NCBI GenBank assembly: GCA_963575745.1
Contig: CAUYUJ010019863.1
Coordinates: forward strand, 1 to 64,000
DNA: 64,000 nt
Direction of reading: 5' to 3'
Origin: Prorocentrum cordatum
Taxonomy: Eukaryota > Sar > Dinophyceae > Prorocentrales > Prorocentraceae
The translations under genes and the position numbers were made by a program. Below, piece by piece: positions 21,949-30,700 of the stretch; the first letter of the stretch is position 1; the number at the start of each line of letters is the position of its first letter. The notes under the pieces are model-generated. The model was not told the DNA's origin. It did no database searches and was given only the letters and a program-made list of their open reading frames with translations.

Positions 21949-22034
21949 CGGGGCCGCACCCCTGGGGTGGGACCCCGTGACTGCGGGGCGTTCTCTCGCG
22001 GATGCCCCGCGCGGTGAGCGCGTCCATTTGCCGC
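21949..22034. repeat. 85-bp direct repeat, right copy
   Basis: Partner of 21,657-21,741; most positions identical. Confidence 0.85.
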
Positions 22035-22312
22035 TCATCCCCGGGCTCGCGCCCCCGAGTCCCTCCCGCGCTGGCGCGGATGCGGACGTGGTCGCCGCTC
22101 GTGGGCGGGGCCACCGCGGACCCGCGCGCCCCTCCCCTTCCCCCGCCCCTTGCCTTGCGCGACGCGTGAGGCCAGAGGGGCTTGAATCCTCGAGTCGGCC
22201 CCGCTTCGCTCGGCGTGGAGGCGGCGGCCGGACCCCGTGGCAGACGCGGGCGCTGGACCCCAGGGGCCTTTTCTGGGACCAGCTGAGGGCCAGAGGAGGA
22301 ACGTGTACCGAT
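22035..22312. other. Gene-free stretch
   Basis: GC-rich, no gene recognised. Confidence 0.4.
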
Positions 22313-22430
22313 GACGCAGCTCGTCCTGGAGAGCTCTCGTCGATACGGCCGCAGCCTCCCCGGAATTCGGGTCAGAGCGCACCCTGGGAAAAAGGTCCCA
22401 GAAGTAGCGGTTTTGGGCAACTATCTTTCT
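22313..22430. repeat. Inverted dispersed repeat, copy 1
   Basis: The reverse complement of about 22,313-22,395 matches 23,925-24,010. Shared words include GGTGCGCTCTGACC and CTCTCCAGGACGAGC. The - strand frame here and the + strand frame there give related peptides (VRSD, then TRALQDE and R(H/Y)R), so the ancestral unit may have been coding. Confidence 0.6.
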
Positions 22431-23899
22431 GTCCTCCCCGTGGGGGTCCCAGCGCGGCGCGGTGGCAGACCCTGCGGTGACCCCGAGCGCCGCAACTGAC
22501 CTCACCGCGCGGTCCATCACCGCCCCGTTCTTGGACCTCGATACTCGCGCATGGGCCGATCTCTCTGAACCGGGCAAGCCCAGTCTTGGTCTTGAGGTCA
22601 CGCCATGGGATAATTACCACTGAATCGGTCGTGACCTTCGGCGGGAGGTCTGGACCAAATGGGCCCCGCAGAAGCACTGCAGAGTTCCCTCGCGCGCCAG
22701 CACGCAACGACAATATCGCGGAATTCGGCCCGCAAGTGCGAGCGAAAGCTGACGATGCTATGAACTCCTTACTCTTTGTTGGCGGCCGTCTCGCCCACCG
22801 CATTATTTGCGTCCGGAGGGGCATCTTTCGACGATCCTAGGCGGAGTCCGAAGCGAAGTGTTTGGAATCACTGCTTCTCGACTGCAGCGCGCGCTTGCGA
22901 TTGCCCGGGCCGATGCCGAAGCGCCGCGGGGCTCCACCCGAGGAGTGCCGAGGGGCCCCCCGAAAGGCCGTCGCGCAGGGCATGCGGCAAGGGGGTCGCG
23001 GCAGGGGCTCCGCAGGCCTGCCTCTGCCAGCCCGCGCGGCGCTCGAGCCGGAGGTGGCCACGGCGGAGGAGTGGCGACGGGATGAGGGCGGAGGAGGGGG
23101 ATGAGGAGGGCGGAGGAGTAGAGGAGGGCAAAGGGCGGAGGTAGGGCGAGGGAGCGGAAACGGGAGGAGGGCGGAGGAGGGCGGAGGAGGAGGAGGGAAC
23201 GGGAGGAGGGCGGAGCTGGAGGGGACGAGGAGGAGGATTCCCCAGGACTACCCCTCGAACTCGCAGAGAGTAGGAAGAGGCGGGCAGGATGAGGAGAAAG
23301 ACTCCTTTCGAACTCGCCCTCCGGATCACTGGGGTAACTGAAGGACGAGGAGGAGGAGGAGGAGGAGGAGGAGGAGGAAGAGGAGGAGGAGGGGGGAGAG
23401 GATGAAGGAGGAGGAATCCTCCCCTCGAACTCGCCCGCAGTAGTTCCCGTAGATTTCGGCAGTTGTCTGAAGCTTCCCGCGGCGTTCCATTTCCCCCTTC
23501 CAATGCCACGCAGGATTTCCGGGGTGTAAAGGCAGAGGGCTCTGGGAAAGGGGAGCAGTGGAGGAGGGAAGTAGCAAGGCAAAGAGGGACGGAAGGTGGA
23601 TGCAAGGGGAGGGGAGGGAGAACTAAGAACCGGGTGTTGGGACGGACGATGCTCTACCTTTTTTTTCGGAAGTGTCGTGATAAAAGGTATATGCCACGGT
23701 CGGCATCCTGGCTCACCCGTCCTCCTGAGGCAGACTGCGCGTCGAGCACAATCTCCAACACGGTCAGGTGGCAGCCTGGCCCAGGCAGGCGGAGACGGAG
23801 GGAAGGACGAGCCATACTGTCCGTGGGGTCTGGAGGTTCCCGTGGGGTCCCTGGAGGGTCCCCCTGGGGGCGAGAGGGGACAATGAGGTGCTGACACCG
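22431..23899. other. Gene-free stretch
   Basis: Irregular GGA/GGC-rich sequence at about 23,040-23,260 and (GGA)n at 23,345-23,395. CCCCTCGAACTCGC recurs at 23,250 and 23,412, with a variant at 23,307. No gene recognised. Confidence 0.45.
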
Positions 23900-24015
23900 A
23901 TAATCACCACTGCTCCAGTGATCTTTTCTGGGGTGCGCTCTGACCAGACTTTCGAGGAGAGTCCAGCCGTGACGACGAGGGCTCTCCAGGACGAGCAGCG
24001 GTATCGGCATCGTTT
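23900..24015. repeat. Inverted dispersed repeat, copy 2
   Basis: Partner of 22,313-22,430 in opposite orientation. Confidence 0.6.
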
Positions 24016-24049
24016 CCCAGGCATCATCCGATCCGACTTTTCAATTCGC

Positions 24050-24095
24050 GTCCCCAGAGGTCCCGACCCCTTCCCCAGGGGTAGCTGCTCATCCC
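24050..24095. other. Empty-site relative of the MITE at 17,578
   Basis: CCAGAGGTCCCGACCCCTTCC then GGGTAGC and CTCATCC. This matches the joined flanks of the MITE at 17,578-17,760 with a single copy of the duplicated AGGGTAGC sequence. Confidence 0.6.
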
Positions 24096-24683
24096 GCACC
24101 CACTGTTGATGGTCCCAGGGCCCAATGACGGTCCTCGCAAGCCGAAGTCGAGAGAAAACGCTGGGACTGGAACAAAGCAGGTCGTCGGATGTATCTGGGC
24201 ACCGCGGATTCGCCTCGTGTCGAACCTGGCGTTGGTTCCTGACACCGCGGGGATTGCTCAGCCTTAAACGATCGGCCGCTTCGGAAACGTCATCTCCGTC
24301 AACGTCGACCGCTTCTGGGTCGCCGGCGGCGCTCAACGCTGAACGCCGGCGGCGGCGGGGCCGCTGCCGGTCGACACACGTCGCGAACGTGCCGTAGCTT
24401 TCCTTCCTCTGGTTCCCGGGAGGTTCCCCAGGAGCTCCTGGGGTGTCCTCTCTCCTGGGCGAGGCGGGGCTACTTCTTGGAGTTCACATAGTCCAGCTCA
24501 TCCTCCAGGGCCTCGTTGGGCGTCGCGTAATGGGTGGGCGATACATGGGGAGGCCGCGCGGGCTGCAGAAAAGGGGCCCTGCACCAAGAAGGGCCCTTTT
24601 AGGGCCCCAAAAGGGAGCCTGCAGGGCCCGAGCAATGCACGTGTTGCCCCACCCCAAATTCATCGCCCCCCCACATTCCTCGC
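24096..24683. other. Gene-free stretch
   Basis: No gene recognised. GGGCCCTTTTAGGGCCCC near 24,590 forms short hairpins. Confidence 0.4.
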
Positions 24684-24807
24684 CATCGCTCGGACGTCCA
24701 TTCCCCGTGCATTTTTCGGATTCGTGCGTCTATACTTCTTTTGCAAGGTGGCCCAACATGCTCCGCGATGGTTCTCGCCGAGGAAGAAAGTGCACGTCCG
24801 AGCGATG
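24684..24807. mobile_element. MITE, CATCGCTCGGACGT family, copy 1
   Basis: Ends CATCGCTCGGACGT and ACGTCCGAGCGATG are perfect inverted repeats. A second copy of similar length lies at 49,864-49,986. No coding capacity. Confidence 0.85.
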
Positions 24808-25628
24808 CCAAGATTAGGCGACGCCCAACCTGACGCGCCGCAGCGACCTCCGGGATGCTGGGGAGCGCTCTGAGGGAGGCCTCGAGCTTCTGCCTGGTGG
24901 CCACCAGGCTACTGGCCTGGGGCGCTTCCTGAGGAACAAGAGACTGCATAAGCATACCGCGGCCGAAGACAACGACGTTTAAAACGCGTCGGCGTTCAGA
25001 ACGAAAAACGAAACGAAGCCGAACGTTTAAAGTGAACGCTCATAACGAAACGAAGCTGGTGCCAAACGAAAGCGACACCGAAGCGAAGCCCAACAGAACA
25101 ACAACGAAGCACGAAACGGAAAGCAACACAGGAGCCGACACCAAGCTGATCAGCGCTGTGCTCGGTCTCTGCAAACATACAGCCACCGTGCTGCAAGAAA
25201 GGAACGCACGACAAGGAGGGAATGGGGCTTTTCTGGCAACGGCGGGCCTCGGCCACAGACGGGCTCCACGACACAAGCCCGAGGAACGGCCAGAAAACCC
25301 GAGCGCCGCATGAGCGCCCAGAGGTCGGCGCGAAGCTCTTGGCTTCGCGGCGAGCGAGGTGGGGAAAGTGAGAAGGAGAAGGCCTTCTCAGAAGGTTCGG
25401 AAGCCCCCCCTGGCCTTCTGAGAAGTTGGCTAAGCTCTCCCCGAAGACCAAATCAACGTACCAGAAGGCGCGAGGGCCTCTGAGAAGCCCCGCCGCCTGC
25501 TGAGAAGGCCTTCTCCTTCTCGTTTCCCCCCCCTCGCTCGCCGCCGATCTTGGATCAGCGACGGCACCCCTGGTGGCGCCTCCGGCGCCGCCCCTGGCGC
25601 GCCCCATGCAGCCATCGGGCCATCGGGA
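24808..25628. other. Gene-free; ACGAAACGAAGC repeats
   Basis: Degenerate AACGAAACGAAGC-like repeats at about 24,980-25,130. A - strand frame near 24,850-24,955 (SLVATRQKLEASLRALPS) looks mildly protein-like but has no support. No gene called. Confidence 0.4.
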
Positions 25629-25809
25629 GCGGCCAAGAGGGGGGTGTCCAAGAGGGGGTGTGCAAATCATGACCGGCGGCATGTGCGCGGCCCAGCGGGG
25701 GGGCCAGGGACGTAACGAAATAAGAAGAGGCGCCATGAAGTCTGGGGAAATATCATGGCCCACGCCAGGATACCCACCCACCCCTGGTCATCACCCCCCT
25801 CTCTGCCGC
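25629..25809. mobile_element. MITE, GCGGCCAAGAGG family, copy 1
   Basis: Left end GCGGCCAAGAGGGGGGTG is the inverse of the right end CATCACCCCCCTCT(CT)GCCGC. The second copy at 38,834-39,016 shares most of the interior (AAATCATG(A/G)CCGGCGGCAT, GACGTAACGAAATAAGA). Confidence 0.85.
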
Positions 25810-25992
25810 ACCACGCATTAGAGGGCCAGCACCGATCGGAGAGCTCCGGGCGGACCTTCGGGAGCATGTGTTGTTTCTGCCGTTGTTGTTCTTGGAGCCT
25901 CTCGGCAGCAGGCTCCGCCTCTGCAGCTGCCCCTTCGTCCCTTCGGGCCCCTTCGTTGTGGGAGCTTTCGGGGGGGGGGGGGGGACCAGGGA
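25810..25992. other. Nothing recognised
   Basis: Short stretch between two MITE-like elements; no gene. Confidence 0.4.
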
Positions 25993-26240
25993 AGGGGCCC
26001 CAGGACACACCAATAAATACACACAAATAACAACAATTCCCTATATTTTCCCATATCTTCCGGGTTGGGGCCCCAGGACACACAAACAAATACACACAAA
26101 TAAAACTAATTCCTCATGGTTTCCCACATCTTCTGGGCTTTCGTCTTCCCCCCCCCCCACTTCCCATACCTTCCTATACCTTTTCCTGGGAATCGACGAC
26201 TCATCGTGTCTGTGTGTTTTTGTCCCCTCCTGGCGGGGCA
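25993..26240. mobile_element. Dispersed element, GGACACAC family, copy 1
   Basis: Starts GGGGCCCCAGGACACAC, has an AT-rich middle (CCCATATCTTC) and ends GTGTCTGTGTGTTTTTGTCC. The first 70 bp are duplicated here (25,993 and 26,066). Copies lie at 50,127-50,293 and 57,497-57,646. The ends are loosely inverted. Confidence 0.7.
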
Positions 26241-26604
26241 CCAGCTCCGGGGGAGAAGCACCGGGCTGGCATCGGCGGCGCGCCGCCGACAGGTCGGCAG
26301 TGCCCCCCCCCCCCCGATAGATAGGGCACCTGCATGCGCCTGGGCGCGGTGGGCTGCCGAGTCCTTCTCGGCGACGGGTGGGCGATTCGGGGTCGATGCA
26401 TCTCTCCTGAGACAATCCCCCCCCTAACCAGGGGGAAAACATACCTACCTCGCTTCTGACCACCCTCGCTTCCAAGAGACACCAAACGATGCCAAATTGC
26501 AGCCTGTACTGGTAAGGCCGCTTGACGAGGAGGCGCATGGTATGGCTTGGTTTTGCCTGGAAGCGAAGGCGGGGTAGGTAATTCACGCTCTGACTAACGG
26601 GTTG
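26241..26604. other. Nothing recognised
   Basis: No gene or element supported. Confidence 0.4.
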
Positions 26605-26715
26605 CCCCTGATCCTGCTGCACCTCGCCCGCGGTGGTTGCGTCCGCAGTGGCCGTCTCGTCCGCCTCGTCCGCGCTGTCAGCCTGGAGGTCTTCTCTTAG
26701 CATGGGCGACAGCAC
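26605..26715 (-). CDS. Ala/Glu/Thr-rich exon-like fragment
   Basis: The - strand frame reads LREDLQADSADEADETATA then DATTAGEVQQDQ. This resembles the repeat peptide encoded at 47,995-48,262 ([19 protein letters not shown]). Protein-level similarity between two distant places suggests coding origin. No function recognised; it may be a duplicated exon fragment. Confidence 0.3.
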
Positions 26716-27215
26716 CCTTCCACCCTCCCCGGTGTAACATCACAAGATTCGGCTTCAAATGGCAGCTTCGGCTTCAAATGGCACCGGGAGCAAAGCAAAA
26801 TAAAATGTACCCACGAGGGCCCAGATGCTTGCAGATTCGTTGTTTCCATGGCGAACAGCGGACGAGGCTGGAGCATACGAGTGTCTGACGAAACACCACA
26901 GCACAACGTCTGCAAGCACTACGGCATTACAATTACTGCAGGCAAGACACTTCCTCTGAACACCGCACCGCGTAAGAAAAAATCCCACCAGCCCTTTGGG
27001 CGTGAGTGGTTTAGCGAGCCCTCTCTGTTCTCAACCCCCCTTCTTCCCCTTCGGGGAGGGGTTTACCCCTCCCCCTACCCCCTCCCCCTGGACCTGGAGA
27101 GCGGGTTTCGCGGGTCGTTGGAGGGGTCTTTTTCGACTCCTGGGAGGGCTAAAAAAACGACACCCCTTACGAGGATTCTGGCCCCGACGGGGGGGGGGAG
27201 AAAAAACCCTTTCCT
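26716..27215. repeat. Dispersed repeat, copy 1, plus gene-free DNA
   Basis: 26,988-27,105 (CCCTTTGGGCGTGAGTGGTT through GGGGAGGGGTTTACCCC) matches 52,605-52,730. Nothing else recognised. Confidence 0.6.
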
Positions 27216-27390
27216 CTTCCTTGAAGCCAACATCATTGATTTTACTACGGTTTTGGCACCATTTGGGCCTTCTGAGGGGGCAGCGCTCATGAAAGCTCCC
27301 CCCTCCCTTCAAGGCAAAATTATTGATTTTACGAAGGTTTTGGGCTCATTTTGCCCTTCCGAGGGAGCAGCGCTCATTAAAGCTCCCCTC
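27216..27390. repeat. Tandem duplication of about 87 bp
   Basis: ATTGATTTTAC followed by GGTTTTGG and GCAGCGCTCAT appears twice, at 27,233 and 27,320, with the same spacing. CCAAGATGGCCCC minisatellite follows up to the LTR. Confidence 0.75.
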
Positions 27391-27480
27391 TTCTTGGATC
27401 CATTCCCTCCAAGATGGCCCCAAGAAGCGCCCAGGAGGCACCAAGAGGCCCCAAGATGGCCCCAAGAGGCCCCCAGGATC

Positions 27481-27766
27481 TGATTACTAGAGCTCGTCCT
27501 CAAGATCGGTCACGCTGGTGACGATGAGGAAGAGCAAGAGAAAGTATGTGTCGATGTCAATTATCGTGATAATTGTCGGTGAACACCTTTTGTCCACGAT
27601 ATGAACGGCCGCGCTGTAGTGTGCGCGGTCTGCCTGGCACAGCCAGGCTCTGTCAGAAAGAGTCCCGCCCTCCCTCGCCTTGAGCCGAGGGTGGCGGTGG
27701 AACGGGCAGGGCAGACGGGCAGGAGACAGCTGCTGCTCAAGCTTACTCCTGCGTATCTTTCAGACA
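27481..27766 (-). repeat. 3' LTR of the copia element
   Basis: 286 bp. On the + strand it starts TGATTAC and ends CAGACA, giving canonical TG...CA ends. It matches the right LTR base for base as far as I can see. The pol stop codon (27,760-27,762) lies inside it. Confidence 0.95.
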
Positions 27767-30700
27767 GGGGGAAAAAGGTTCTGCCCTGTACCGTGCGCGC
27801 AGGCAATCTCTGCGCTCCGTGTGTGCTGCTGGACGGACTTCTGATGGGCCTCGATCTCCTGCTGCAACTTCTGGATCATGATCAGGGATTCGGAGGCCGA
27901 GAACCCAGTAGAGGTCGTCGAGCTGGAAGGGTTCCCTTCCATGCTGGCTGGTGGTTGTGCCTGGCGGGCCAACCTACGCTCCTCGAGTACCTGACGAGCT
28001 GAGGCTGGGTCGGTCGGGTCCGTCTCGTCGAAGATGCCCTTGCCAAGAGCTGCCCGCTTGCGAGCGCTCATGAACTGCTCGTCGTAGATGAGGCGCCACT
28101 GCTGCTTCTCGAGGAAGGCCCGGACCACTCCGAATGCCTGCCAGCTTGCCTTGGTTAGGCCGTCGGCGATCTGTGCGTGTGAGTGAACCCAGCGCACGAC
28201 GGTTTGACCCTCGTCCAAGGCATTGCGGAGAGCCAAAGCCTCGATGGCTGTCCTCCGCTCTTCCAGTCCCAGTCCCGCCGACTGAGATCGCACCACGCCG
28301 TCGTAGAAGGCCTTGCAGTCCGTCACCAGGATGGCTGGTAATCGTCGTAGTGCTGCTGCGGTATCTTGCAGTGGAGACATATTGTGTAGAAGTTCGGCAA
28401 GTACCAGTCGCGCCATGCTCTGTTCGCCTTCGGCGTCGCCGGCTTCCTGCACCTCCGCCGCCAGGCTTGACCGAGCCACGCGGCGCAGCTTCTTGGAGCC
28501 CCAGTCGAGGACCGTGAACTCGGAGAGCTTCCCGCCCATGGCCGCCTTGGAGGAGATAGCGGTGATATGACCACCCTGGGAGTGTCCATCCGGGCGGCTG
28601 GCCCAGGCTGCGTCGCACCAGGTGAAGATGGCGAGGTCGTCCAGGGCGTGCCGGTAGATCCTGATCCCCATGTGGCGGCTCTGCTTGACGAGCTTGACGA
28701 TGTTGTTAGCGGCCGTGAAGAGGTTGTGAGTACCTGCTGGTATCTTCATCTGGAGGTCGGCTACCCACGATAAGAGAAATGGCATGGTATTCACGCCAAG
28801 CCAGTAGATCTCGCCGCAGAACGCCCTGAGCACCGTCTTGTCAGAGTCCGTGAGGCTGTCGGTGGTCCGATGCTTACTGCCGCTGGCCGCCTTGACCTCC
28901 TTGATCTTGTCGATGTACGACTTCTGGTGGAGGAAGAAGCCCTGCTCGCTCTCCTCGATGGTGACGCCGCACTGTTCGAGAGAGGTGAGCCCGTCATTCA
29001 TGTCCTCCCAGGTGCCCCACTTGTAGAGCCCTCGGATCTGCTTGACCATGTCCTGCCACTCAGGGTGGGAGGTATCTCCTGCCATGATGAAGTCGTCGAC
29101 GTGGGCCATGATCATACCGATGAGCATACCCGTCCTGGAACATCGTGCTTTCCAGAGGCAGGGCTCCAACTCGCAGGCTTGGAGTCGAAGTTTCGCAAAG
29201 TCGTGCTTGACCGTCTCCCACCAGTGCCGGGGCGCCTCGCCGATCCCATATCCAGGTTTCACGACCTGGAGGATTTCCCCTTCCTGCACGTGGAAGGCCT
29301 TTCTGAGGACGGCGTCTGGCTCGATGAAGAGGTCCTTGTCGAGGTCGTGGGCCTGCAAAAAGGCGGAGGTGACGTCGCCCTTGATGAGCTTCCAGCGGTT
29401 CGCGGCGGCCACTGTTAGCATCACGTGACGGGCGCGCCGAGACGCGGTGGGGCTGGCTGTCGGCTCCTGTCCGAGGTCCTTCGTCTGGTAGCCGAGGAGG
29501 ACGAGCCGGGCCTTCGCCTTCCCATCGGACTTGCGGGTGAAGAGCCACCTTGCCCGGATGACGTCCGCCGCGTCCTTGACCCGAGATATCGGGACAGCGC
29601 GGAGTCCCTGATGCTGGATCCAGTTGTTCGTCTCCTTGGCGATGGCTGCCTCGAACTCCTCACGCTCGGTGGCGTTCATCTTGGACCAGGTCAGCTCCAC
29701 CTTGTCCTTCCGGCGCTGGTTGACGACGAAGCTGTCCAGGATGTGGCTCATCAAACCTCGGCGTCCGACTGGAGTGGTATTCTCGTCCTGCAAGTACTCG
29801 AAGTAGACGGTCTGCTGTTCGTCGATGCCGAGGGTGATGTCCAGCTTGTCCTTGAAGAGGTCGACCAGGTGGTTGCTGTCGAACAGCGCGTCGGCCATCT
29901 CCTCGTCTGCGCCTTTCTGTCGCTTTTCCGGCGGTACGTACAGATCGAGCTCTGGTCCGCGGTGTGACATGCGCCATCTAGGTCTCGACTCGCCTCGGGA
30001 TGCGGCACCGGCCGCCGATGAGGTCGAGGTCGCGGGAGGCGGACGCGATGCTGTTCGAGACTCCGTCCTGACTGCCGCTGAGGGAGATGCTTTCCCTGGC
30101 GTTCGTGATGGGGCTGCTGACCGGTCCGCTGCACGAGCCGGTGGTGACCGGGACCGTCGGACATCTGGTTCACTCGGTTCCACTTCAGGTTGCGTCGCTG
30201 AGCTTGGTGTTGGTGGCCTGGAGGAATCAGGAGCGCCGGGTGTGTCGTTGTCGGCGCCTGAGGGGAGTCCCGCCTCGCTGTTGTTCTCAAGAGTCTGGCC
30301 CTCGGTCGCGGGGATCGCCATCGTCGGCTGCGGTGGAGGCTCGTATTCTCGGAGGTCTGGAGGATTTGGTCCGAGAAGGTCTTCATAGGTACCGCCCTTG
30401 GCTGTCTCCAAGATCTCCGTCATGGTCTTGCCAAGGTTGCTCTGCCGCTGCAATTCGACGATCATCTTCTCTGCCTCCGAGGCGACGCGTAGCTGCTCCG
30501 GGGCGCACCTGATGAGCACGCTCCCGTGGGAGATCCAGATGACCGAGGTAGGACGGGCGCGCCCGTCCACGTGTCGTTTTTCCTGAGCAAGGACACGAGC
30601 AGGGCCGTACCATCCGCCCTTCTTCCCAGGGCGAGGGTCAAGGCCTTTCCCTTTGCGCCAGAAGTAGACGAGGTCCCCCGGATTCCAGGTCTGATAGACC

